A stretch of DNA of 64,000 bases from Streptomyces sp. NRRL S-455 (GTDB lineage: Bacteria; Actinomycetota; Actinomycetes; Streptomycetales; Streptomycetaceae). The position numbers and the translations under genes are program-made. The notes beneath the pieces are model-generated. The model was not told the DNA's origin. It was given only the letters and a program-made list of their open reading frames with translations, and ran no database searches. Position 1 is the first letter of the stretch, and the number at the start of each line of letters is the position of its first letter. Shown piece after piece: positions 1 through 6,993 of the stretch. The stretch is taken from NCBI RefSeq assembly GCF_000717875.1, contig NZ_JOCT01000011.1:1-64000 (forward strand), written 5' to 3'.

Positions 1-163
1 GGACGGACACCCCCCGGCACGGCCCCGACCCACCACCCGGCGCAAGGCGCTACGCGCACCCCCACACCCGCCGCACAGGCCGCCGCAGGCACCCCACCCC
101 CGCCCAACCGCCGGAGGCACCCGGTAGGGTTCGCCTCCGGAAAGGGGAAGGTGAAGGAAGCCG

Positions 164-1165
164 ATGAGCACGGATCGCGACCCTCGAACGCTCCGCAGGC
201 CCGCCCGGAGTGCACTCATAGCCGCTTCAATGACCGCAATGTCATTGACGGCCAGTGGCTGCGTCGTCGTGCACGGCGAACGGGAGATCCTCCCGTCCAC
301 CACCCGCGCCGAAGCCGCCAAGGCCCTCCAGGAGTTCACGGCCGCGTACAACGAGGCCGACCAGGCCTACGACGCCTCCCTGGACGCCGGCCACACCACC
401 GGCGCCCTCGCCGACATCGACTCGGCCCGTCTGAAGGCCGGGAAGGCCAACAACCCGGACGGCAACCCGAATCACACGCCCCTGAAGCTGACGGACGCGA
501 AGTTCACGATCCCCAAGAAGGCCGGCTGGCCCCGCTGGTTCCTCGTCGACGCGGCCGGCAACAAGGGCGGCACCGCCCGCTGGCTGCTCGTGTTCACCCG
601 CAGCAGCCTGGACGACCCTTTCCAGGTCGCGTACCTGACCCTCGTCGCACCCGGCAAGGTCCCGGAGTTCAAGAAGGACGCGGACGGCTGGGCGGAGTCG
701 GTCCCGGCGAACGAGACCGGCCTCACCGTCGGCCCCGCGAAGCTGAGCCAGGACTACTCGACGTACCTGAAGAACGGCGGGGACGGCTTCACGGACGGCC
801 CCCACACCAGCCAGTGGCGTGCCCTGCGCAAGAAGAACTCCGAGAGGCCGGGCATGGTCACCCAGTACATCGACGAGCCGCTGACGAACGGCGACTACGC
901 GCCGCTGGCGCTGCGCACGGCGGACGGCGGGGCACTCGTGTTCTTCACCACGCGGCACTACGAGAAGCAGACCGCCTACGCGGGCACGTCGGTCCCGGCC
1001 CCCAACAAGGACGTCCTCGCCCTGACGACCGGTGAGATCAAGCAGTCCCTCACGATGGAGTTCGTCTCCAACGAGGTGGCCCTGAACCCGCCGAAGACCG
1101 GCGGGAACCAGCCCGTGACGATCCTGGGCCGGATCCAGGGCATGACGTCGGCGAAAGGCTCGTAA
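164..1165 (+). CDS. Putative secreted lipoprotein, function unknown
   Basis: The 333-residue product begins with an Arg-rich n-region, a hydrophobic stretch (about residues 16-28) and the lipobox L-T-A-S-G-C near residue 33. It is therefore predicted to be lipid-anchored on the outer face of the membrane. The rest is hydrophilic with no catalytic motif I recognise. The ATG follows an AAGGAAG ribosome-binding site, and a TAGGGT box at 124-129 could be its -10 element. It stands alone, convergent with the next gene. Localisation is well supported; function is unknown. Confidence 0.85.
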   Translation: MSTDRDPRTLRRPARSALIAASMTAMSLTASGCVVVHGEREILPSTTRAEAAKALQEFTAAYNEADQAYDASLDAGHTTGALADIDSARLKAGKANNPDGNPNHTPLKLTDAKFTIPKKAGWPRWFLVDAAGNKGGTARWLLVFTRSSLDDPFQVAYLTLVAPGKVPEFKKDADGWAESVPANETGLTVGPAKLSQDYSTYLKNGGDGFTDGPHTSQWRALRKKNSERPGMVTQYIDEPLTNGDYAPLALRTADGGALVFFTTRHYEKQTAYAGTSVPAPNKDVLALTTGEIKQSLTMEFVSNEVALNPPKTGGNQPVTILGRIQGMTSAKGS

Positions 1166-1178
1166 GCCCCGCCCCGGT

Positions 1179-1913
1179 TCAGTGCCGCAGGGGCCAGCCG
1201 GCACCAGAGTGGTCCGGCTCCTCACCGGCGTACCGGGCACACGCCTCCGTCAGGACCTCCAGCAGGCTCAGCGGATCCGGCAGCGGATGCTCCGGCCCCC
1301 GCAGCCAGTGCACCGTCTGGTCCTCGCCGGGCAGCCGCGCCGGGGGCACGAGGACGTAGGAGCCACGGCAGTGCCACCGCAGCCCGGGGTGCTCGTCCAT
1401 CGTCTCGGGGTGACAGTCCAGTTCGCACGGCCACCACTCGTCCTCGTCCTCGGGCGTACCGCGGGTGAGGGTGAAGAAGAGCATGCGGCCGTCGTCGCTC
1501 TCGGCGACCGGCCCGACCTCGACACCCGCGCCGAGCAGCCGCTCCAACGCGTCGCGACCGGCATCCAGGGGCACGTCGAGGACGTCGTGCACCATGCCGG
1601 TCGCGGTGATGAAGTTGGCCTGCGGTTGATGGCGGGCCCAGCGCTCGATCTGGGCGCGGTCGGTGGTGGACTGCGTCTGCCAGGCGAAGGACACCGGGTG
1701 CCGGGCGGGCGTGGGACAGCCGACACGGTCGCAGGAACAGCGGTAGCCGACCGGGTGCGCGGCGGGCGCGAGGGGCAGTCCCGCTTCGGCGGCGGCGAGC
1801 AGCAGGTCCTCACGGCCGCCGTCACCGGCGGTCTCCTTCGGCCGGCGTCCGGCGCGCAGCCACTGGGTGAGTTTGCCCTGCAGGCCGGTCCGGCCGCCGA
1901 ACTCCGCGCTCAT
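1179..1913 (-). CDS. Bifunctional DNA primase/polymerase (Prim-Pol)-like protein
   Basis: This 244-residue protein resembles the N-terminal Prim-Pol domain proteins common in Streptomyces. It opens with an LLxAAAEAGLPLAPAAHPVG-type segment, followed by a Cys-rich stretch (CSCDRVGCPTPARHP, about residues 53-67) and an ITATGMVHDVLDVPLDAG segment where Prim-Pol proteins carry a D-x-D metal site. Here that motif reads DVLDVP, so catalysis is not assured. No helicase domain follows, so it is a short stand-alone form. Its 3' end faces the lipoprotein gene 13 bp away. The family assignment is moderately firm; activity is uncertain. Confidence 0.75.
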   Translation of the reverse strand: MSAEFGGRTGLQGKLTQWLRAGRRPKETAGDGGREDLLLAAAEAGLPLAPAAHPVGYRCSCDRVGCPTPARHPVSFAWQTQSTTDRAQIERWARHQPQANFITATGMVHDVLDVPLDAGRDALERLLGAGVEVGPVAESDDGRMLFFTLTRGTPEDEDEWWPCELDCHPETMDEHPGLRWHCRGSYVLVPPARLPGEDQTVHWLRGPEHPLPDPLSLLEVLTEACARYAGEEPDHSGAGWPLRH

Positions 1914-2086
1914 CTATCCCCTCGCCTCGCTGTCGTGCGGAACAGCATGCCCTATGGTCCCATCTTCCCGCGCACCGGGGGGCCAGTGCCCACATCCAGG
2001 GGCAGGACGGGCGAGGCATATGCCACCGGGGCGAGGCAGGCGAGGCACGCTCCAGCACAGGATCGGGTGTCATTGCCTGCTTTGCC

Positions 2087-3103
2087 ATGACATACCGTCC
2101 TACCGTGGTCGCCATGGTCACATGGATCGCGCTGACGGGCCTGACCTCCGCGGCTTCCCTGGTCTCGCTGACCCTCACGGGACCGGCCGCCGCCACCCCG
2201 GCCCCGCTGGAGTGGGGCGAGGGCCCGCTGACGGTGGCGGCACTCCCCCGGATCACGTACGTCGCCCATCGCGGCGGCGCCCGCGAGGTCCCGGAGAACA
2301 GCATGTCGGGGCTGATGGCCGCCTACCAGCGCGGTACGGCGCAGGTGCTGGACTTCGACACCCGGCTGTTGCGGGACGGCACGCCCGTCGTGTTCCACGA
2401 CGAGACCCTGAACCGCACCACCTTCCTCGGCGGCGAGGTACGCGGCCTGGACGCCCGGGAGTGGCGGGGCGTACGACTGCGCCCGAAGGACGCGCTGCCG
2501 GGCAGCTGGCGGTCGGAACGGCCACCGACGGTCGCCGAGGTGCTGGATCGTTTCGGCGGGCGGATCGTGCTGATGCTGGAGGTGAAGGACCCCCGGGGCC
2601 TGGGCCGACTGGCCGGGTTGATCCGGGCCCGCGGCCTGGCCCGCTCGGTCTTCGTGAACTCCAACGACCCCGAGGTGGCCCGCCGCGCCCACCGCCTGGG
2701 CCTGCTCGCGCAGTTGTGGCGCTCGGCGGAGCAACTGCGCACGGACCGCCCGGAGCGCTGGCGGTCGTACGTGGATCTGCTGGACGTGGACCACCGGGCG
2801 CGCGACGCCGATCTGACGCGGGCGGTGAGGTCGGGGATCCGGCGGGTGTGGGCGCACACCGTGGTGACGGACGCGCAGCGGGACCGGGTACTGGCGCTGG
2901 GCTGCGACGGCGTCATCACGGACGCACCGGGCCGACTGGCGCGGGCCGCCCGCCGCGAAGCCCAGCGCGAGGCCCGACACGAAGCCCGACACGAAACCCA
3001 GCACGAAACTCGACACGAAACCCAGCACGAGACCCGACGCGAAACCCAGCACGAGACCCGACGCGAGGCCCCCCGGGAGGGTCAGCGTGGCGCGAGACCC
3101 TGA
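2087..3103 (+). CDS. Secreted glycerophosphodiester phosphodiesterase
   Basis: The 338-residue protein would hydrolyse glycerophosphodiesters outside the cell. An N-terminal signal peptide (hydrophobic to about residue 38, ending AAA-T) precedes a GDPD TIM barrel. Visible motifs are YVAHRGG (His-Arg of the active site), DFDTRLLRDGTPVVFHDETLNRTT (metal site and second His) and LMLEVKD. The residue normally Glu in the first metal motif is Asp here. Residues from about 290 onward are a low-complexity Arg/His/Gln-Glu tail built of 4-residue units. The 3' end overlaps the convergent TetR gene by 22 bp. Confidence 0.88.
   Translation: MTYRPTVVAMVTWIALTGLTSAASLVSLTLTGPAAATPAPLEWGEGPLTVAALPRITYVAHRGGAREVPENSMSGLMAAYQRGTAQVLDFDTRLLRDGTPVVFHDETLNRTTFLGGEVRGLDAREWRGVRLRPKDALPGSWRSERPPTVAEVLDRFGGRIVLMLEVKDPRGLGRLAGLIRARGLARSVFVNSNDPEVARRAHRLGLLAQLWRSAEQLRTDRPERWRSYVDLLDVDHRARDADLTRAVRSGIRRVWAHTVVTDAQRDRVLALGCDGVITDAPGRLARAARREAQREARHEARHETQHETRHETQHETRRETQHETRREAPREGQRGARP
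2954..3061 (+). repeat. Nine 12-bp tandem units coding an (H/R)E(T/A)(Q/R) tail
   Basis: Nine consecutive 12-nt units of the form C(A/G)CGA(A/G)(A/G)CC(C/A)(A/G) lie in the 3' part of the phosphodiesterase gene. They encode charged quartets such as HETQ, HETR and RETQ. The 12-bp period keeps the frame, so copy number can change without breaking the protein. A tenth, diverged unit follows. Confidence 0.85.
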
Positions 3104-3726
3104 AGGGCGTAATCCACGAGGGTGTCGGTGTACTCGTAGGAGATCGGGCCCGTGTGCTGGAGCCAGCGCTGGGCGAGCGGGGAGATGAAGAACTCCAGGG
3201 CGATGCGCGGGTCGACCTCGGGCCGTACCTGGCCGGCGTCCTGCGCGGCGCGCAGCCGACCGATGTAGAGGTCGAGTGAGGGCTGCATCAGCTTGGCCAC
3301 GAGCTCACGTCCGAGCTGCTCGTTGACGACCCCCTCGGCGGCCAGCGCGCGCGACGGCGCCTCGAACCTCGGGTCGCGCAGCTGGTCGACGGTAGCGCGC
3401 AGCACCCCCTTGACGTCCGCGGCGAGGTCGCCGGTGTCCGGGAAGGCGTACGGCTCCGGACCCGCCTCCCGCAGGGACTGCTCGCCCAGGTCGAGGAACG
3501 CCTCCATCAGGACGTCCGCCTTGGACGACCACCACCGGTAGATCGTCTGCTTCCCGACACCGGCGCGGGCGGCGATGCCCTCGATGGTGGTCTTCGGGTA
3601 GCCGACCTCCACGACGAGTGCGAGGGCGGCGTCGTAAATGGCCCGGCGGGACTTCTCGCTGCGCCGGGTGGAGTCGGGGGCGGGCTTCGCGGGCTGGGCG
3701 GACGGGGCGGGCTTCGGTACGGCCAT
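3082..3726 (-). CDS. TetR/AcrR family transcriptional regulator
   Basis: The 214-residue protein has a disordered Pro/Ala-rich N-terminus, then a typical TetR helix-turn-helix at about residues 26-72 (RRAIYDAALALVVE, TTIEGIAARAGVGKQTIYRWW). The C-terminal ligand domain is of TetR_C type (SLREAGPEPYAFPDTGD, EFFISPLAQRWL). It is divergent from the DUF6243 gene, with two matching dyads in the shared intergenic region, so autoregulation and control of that neighbour are likely. On the minus strand a TGATAAAT element lies about 10 nt before the ATG, suggesting a very short leader. Confidence 0.9.
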   Translation of the reverse strand: MAVPKPAPSAQPAKPAPDSTRRSEKSRRAIYDAALALVVEVGYPKTTIEGIAARAGVGKQTIYRWWSSKADVLMEAFLDLGEQSLREAGPEPYAFPDTGDLAADVKGVLRATVDQLRDPRFEAPSRALAAEGVVNEQLGRELVAKLMQPSLDLYIGRLRAAQDAGQVRPEVDPRIALEFFISPLAQRWLQHTGPISYEYTDTLVDYALQGLAPR

Positions 3727-3743
3727 GGCCCGAATTTATCAGG

Positions 3744-3772
3744 TTGACAAGACGATGCGTCTCGCCGACAGT
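3744..3772 (+). promoter_or_regulatory. Promoter with consensus -35 and overlapping TetR operator site 1
   Basis: TTGACA at 3744-3749 is a perfect -35 element. A weak -10 lies about 17-19 bp downstream. Immediately after the -35 is the dyad AGACG-ATG-CGTCT (3750-3762), placed in the spacer where a bound TetR dimer would block polymerase. The arms match the better-conserved site 2 downstream. Confidence 0.6.
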
Positions 3773-3783
3773 AGAGAGCACGC

Positions 3784-3802
3784 ACGAGACGAACCGTCTC
3801 GT
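3784..3802. promoter_or_regulatory. TetR operator site 2 (perfect dyad)
   Basis: ACGAGACG-AAC-CGTCTCGT is a perfect inverted repeat with 8-bp arms. It repeats the AGACG/CGTCT core of site 1, with its centre 37 bp away. The position between the divergent TetR and DUF6243 genes suggests cooperative or dual repression. Confidence 0.65.
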
Positions 3803-3832
3803 TCCGCATTCTGATCAGGGAAGGAACCCGAG

Positions 3833-4045
3833 ATGACCCGAAGCGGAGCCGGAAACATGCTGGGCGTCGGCGGATCGCGCAGGAACCTCGGCCGCGAGGC
3901 GCTGCGCGGCGGCGGCCAGGGCGGCCGGATCGGCGGCGGACTCGATCCGCAGGCCCAGAAGCGCGAGCTGCTGCGCAAGCTCCAGGAGAAACGACAGCAA
4001 CGGCAGGGAGGACAGGAGGGCCGGACGACCGACAAGGCGTCGTGA
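3833..4045 (+). CDS. Small basic protein, DUF6243-like
   Basis: The 70-residue product starts MTRSGAGNMLGVGGSRRNL, then a Gly-rich stretch and a charged helix (QAQKRELLRKLQEKRQQRQGG). This matches my recollection of the Streptomyces DUF6243 small-protein family, whose function is unknown. An AAGGAA ribosome-binding site precedes the ATG. It lies divergent from the TetR gene and behind its dyads, so it is the probable regulated target. Identity rests on sequence memory only. Confidence 0.75.
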   Translation: MTRSGAGNMLGVGGSRRNLGREALRGGGQGGRIGGGLDPQAQKRELLRKLQEKRQQRQGGQEGRTTDKAS

Positions 4046-4047
4046 GT

Positions 4048-4065
4048 CTCCCCCGCCCGGGGGAG
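4048..4065 (+). terminator. GC-rich hairpin after the DUF6243 gene
   Basis: CTCCCCC-GCCC-GGGGGAG forms a 7-bp stem with a 4-nt loop, starting 3 nt after the stop codon. No U-tract follows, as is usual for Streptomyces terminators. Confidence 0.6.
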
Positions 4066-4175
4066 GCCGTCCCCTCGCGCGCGGGATCCTCCCGGGACGT
4101 ACGGCGGGTGTACTGAAGCGGCCGCGACCACGCGGCCCATGACAGACGCCCCACGGACGACCCGGGAGGAACACG

Positions 4176-5525
4176 ATGCACGTGTGGACGAGACGAAGGC
4201 TGCTCACCTCGGCCGCCTCGGCGGCGAGCCTCGCCGCCCTGACCGCCGCACCCGCGCGGGCCGCACGCCTCGGCCACCACGACATCGCGGACGCCCTGCG
4301 GACAGTGCCCGGACTGCGACTGATCGAGGAGCGGCAGGACGCCGAACCGGGTTACCGGCACTTCCTCCTGGGCCTGCGCCAGCCGGTCGACCACACGAAC
4401 CCCACGGCCGGCACCTTCGAGCAGCGCCTCACCCTGCTCCACACCGCCGCCGACCGGCCCACCGTGCTCAGCACCACGGGCTACCACGCGGACCTCAGGC
4501 CCCGGCGGAGCGAACCGACGGTCCTGCTCGGCGCCAACCAACTCCAGGTGGAACACCGCTACTTCGGCGAATCGCGCCCGCCCGGTCCCGGCTACACCCA
4601 CCTCACGATCCGCCAGGCCGCCGACGACCACCACCGCGTCGTCCGGCTGTTCCGCCGGCTCTACCCCGGCGCGTGGATCTCCACCGGCAGCAGCAAGGGC
4701 GGCCTGGCGAGCGTCTACCACCGCCGCTTCCACCCGCACGACGTGGACGGCACGGTGGTCTACTCGGCCCCGAACAACGTCGACGACCGTGACGACTCCG
4801 CCTACCTGCGCTTCCTGGAGACGGTCGGCACCCCCGCCGACCGCGAGGCCGTCAAGTCCGCCCAGCGGCGGCTCCTGCTGAACCGGGCCGAGATGGTCGC
4901 CCGCTACGAGGCCTGGGCGGCCGCCAGGAGCGACACCTTCCGCATCATCGGCAGCGCCGACCAGGCGTTCGAAATCGCCGTGCTGCGCGTGCTGTTCATG
5001 TTCTGGCAGCGCAGCACACCGGCCGACGTCGCCGCGATCCCCGGCCCGGACGCGACGGCCGACGAGCTGTACACATGGCTGGACAACTGGGCGGGGCTGT
5101 CCCTGTACGCCGACACGGCGGCGCGGCGGTACATCCCGTACTGGTACCAGATCGGCACGCAACTGGGGTACGGCGACGTCCCCACCGCCCACCTGGCGGA
5201 CCTGCTGCGCCACCCCGGCGGCATCGCGGCGCGCAACTTCGTCCCCCGGGACATCCCCATGGTCTTCGACGCGGCCGCCATGCCGGACATCGACCGCTGG
5301 GTCCGCCGTCGCGGCAGCCGGCTGCTGTTCGTCTACGGCACCCAGGACCCCTCGGTCGCCGAGTACTTCCGCCCAAAGGCTGCCGACTCACAGGTCCTGT
5401 GGGTACCGGCCGGCAATCACAGCGTCGACATCGCGACCCTGCCCCCGGTCGACCGGGCATCGGCGGAGGAGGCACTGGCCCGCTGGGCGGGCCGGGAGCA
5501 CCTCACGCGGACGGCGGTGAGGTAG
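4176..5525 (+). CDS. Secreted S28-type serine aminopeptidase (PS-10 / tripeptidyl aminopeptidase family)
   Basis: The 449-residue protein carries a twin-arginine-like signal (TRRRLLTSAASAASLAALTAAPARA) and is expected to be exported. The mature part has the S28/PS-10 order: RHFLLGLRQPVDHTNP, LLGANQLQVEHRYFGESRP, the nucleophile elbow TGSSKGG (Ser about residue 170), then GTQDPS (Asp) and PAGNHSVD (His). It would remove short peptides from the N-termini of extracellular proteins. The start codon follows CGGGAGGA. Its 3' end overlaps the convergent Rsm22-like gene by 23 bp. Confidence 0.85.
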   Translation: MHVWTRRRLLTSAASAASLAALTAAPARAARLGHHDIADALRTVPGLRLIEERQDAEPGYRHFLLGLRQPVDHTNPTAGTFEQRLTLLHTAADRPTVLSTTGYHADLRPRRSEPTVLLGANQLQVEHRYFGESRPPGPGYTHLTIRQAADDHHRVVRLFRRLYPGAWISTGSSKGGLASVYHRRFHPHDVDGTVVYSAPNNVDDRDDSAYLRFLETVGTPADREAVKSAQRRLLLNRAEMVARYEAWAAARSDTFRIIGSADQAFEIAVLRVLFMFWQRSTPADVAAIPGPDATADELYTWLDNWAGLSLYADTAARRYIPYWYQIGTQLGYGDVPTAHLADLLRHPGGIAARNFVPRDIPMVFDAAAMPDIDRWVRRRGSRLLFVYGTQDPSVAEYFRPKAADSQVLWVPAGNHSVDIATLPPVDRASAEEALARWAGREHLTRTAVR

Positions 5526-6516
5526 GGCCGGAGCCGGAGGGCGGCCAGGCGTCTCCCCAGTCCGCGTCCCGGGCCGCCTTGTACAGGTCGCCGTGGCGTT
5601 TGGTGACGGTCGTACGGCGCAGGGACGGTTCCGTCTCGCACAGGTCGAGGAGGACCTGTCCCTTGCGGATCTGGGGGCGCCGGACGACCCGGGAGGGCGC
5701 CGGGGCGACGGGGAACCGGGCGGCGGCGACGTAGCTGAACTTCTCGTCCTCGTAGGCGAGCGAGCCGCCCTTGACCTGCCGGTGCAGCGAGGAGCGGCTG
5801 ACCCGGGCGGAGAAGTGGCACCAGTCGGTGCCGGGCGCGATGGGGCAGGCGGCGCTGTGCGGGCAGGGGGCCGCGATGTGGAAGCCGGCGGTGATCAGCC
5901 GGTCGCGGGCCTCGATGACGCGGGCGTAGCCGTCGGGGGTGCCGGGTTCGACGATCACGACGGCCTGGGCGGCGGCCGCGGCGGCGTCCACGAGGGCGGT
6001 GCGGTCGGGCGCGGTCAGCTCGTTGAGCACGTAGGAGACGGTGACGAGATCAGTGCTCTCGAGGGTGAGCGCCGCTCCGATCCGGGAGCGCTGCCACCGC
6101 ACGTCCTTCAGCGCCGGATTGGCCGCGGCGATCTCCCGCCCGAGGTCGAGCGCGGGCTCGGCCCAGTCGACGACGGTGACGGGCCGCTCCCCGTCCCAGG
6201 TGGCGCTCACGGCCCAGGCGGCCGCACCGGTACCGCCACCGACGTCCACATGGTCCCCCGGCACCCACTCGGGCGCGGCGTCCGCGAAGGCCTCCATCGC
6301 GGACCGTACGGCCTCGAAGGTCGCCGGCATCCGGTAGGCGGCATAGGCGGCGACATCGGCCCGGTCCCGCAGGATCGGCGCGTCGGTCGGAGTGGCCCCC
6401 CGGTAGCTGGCGATCAGCCGCTCCACGGCCTGCGAGGCCTGCCGGGGCGGGAGCCCGTCGAGCAGGCCGGCGAGGGCGGCACGGAGGGTCTCGTCGGGGC
6501 GTACGGGGGCGTTCAC
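5503..6516 (-). CDS. Rsm22-like ribosomal small-subunit methyltransferase
   Basis: The 337-residue protein matches the Rsm22 family of SAM-dependent methyltransferase-like proteins associated with the small ribosomal subunit. Visible are YAAYRMPATFEAV, the SAM-binding loop VDVGGGTGAAAWAV (about residues 91-104), SYVLNEL, and a Cys cluster CPHSAACPIAPGTDWCHF (about residues 220-237). That cluster in this family is thought to bind an Fe-S cluster or zinc. It is monocistronic on the minus strand. The substrate in bacteria is not established. Confidence 0.85.
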   Translation of the reverse strand: MNAPVRPDETLRAALAGLLDGLPPRQASQAVERLIASYRGATPTDAPILRDRADVAAYAAYRMPATFEAVRSAMEAFADAAPEWVPGDHVDVGGGTGAAAWAVSATWDGERPVTVVDWAEPALDLGREIAAANPALKDVRWQRSRIGAALTLESTDLVTVSYVLNELTAPDRTALVDAAAAAAQAVVIVEPGTPDGYARVIEARDRLITAGFHIAAPCPHSAACPIAPGTDWCHFSARVSRSSLHRQVKGGSLAYEDEKFSYVAAARFPVAPAPSRVVRRPQIRKGQVLLDLCETEPSLRRTTVTKRHGDLYKAARDADWGDAWPPSGSGPTSPPSA

Positions 6517-6638
6517 CCGGTGATTCTACGAGGCCGTGGCCGACCCGGCACGCCGCGCGGTCATGCCCTTGCCTGCACCGCCGAGGGCGCACGGCCTCGA
6601 CGCCGTCACGGGAGACGTCCGGCCTCCGGCACGCCGCA

Positions 6639-6881
6639 CTACCCTTGCGTGGCCTGGATGTGGGCCACCGCGTCTCCCACCAGGGTGAAGGCGGGGGCGT
6701 CGGGCAGCGGGACCCGGAACTTCTGCTCGATATGACGGGCGATCACCTCCAGGGCCGCCGCGTCGATCCCCAGGTCCTCGGCGAACCGCGTGCCCAGCGC
6801 GACCGACTCGACCGGCACCTGCGTCTCCTCGTTGAGGATCTCGGCCAGTCCGTCCAGGATCTCCCACTCGCTCAGTGCCAT
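6639..6881 (-). CDS. Acyl-carrier-like protein lacking the phosphopantetheine serine
   Basis: The 80-residue protein has the ACP four-helix pattern (ILDGLAEILNEE, FAEDLGID, LEVIARHIEQKFRVPLPD, VGDAVAHI). At the invariant D-S-L motif it reads D40-A41-A42, so no 4'-phosphopantetheine can be attached at the usual place. The ATG at 6881 is preferred over longer in-frame starts because homology begins there. It is divergent from the caspase-STAND gene, 112 bp away. A structural or adaptor role in that system is inference. Confidence 0.75.
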   Translation of the reverse strand: MALSEWEILDGLAEILNEETQVPVESVALGTRFAEDLGIDAAALEVIARHIEQKFRVPLPDAPAFTLVGDAVAHIQATQG

Positions 6882-6979
6882 GGCAAGGACACTCCCATCC
6901 CGGTCGCCCGCGGACGCGGCACCGGCAGCCGGGTTGCGCCGATGTCGGCAGCACCGGGTCCGTGTGACCGCAGTGCTGG

Positions 6980-6985
6980 CATAAT
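6980..6985 (+). promoter_or_regulatory. Candidate -10 element of the caspase operon (leaderless start)
   Basis: CATAAT is one base from TATAAT and lies 8 bp upstream of the GTG at 6994. That spacing would put transcription initiation at or next to the start codon, giving a leaderless mRNA. No convincing -35 and no ribosome-binding site are visible. Confidence 0.45.
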
Positions 6986-6993
6986 TGCTCACC

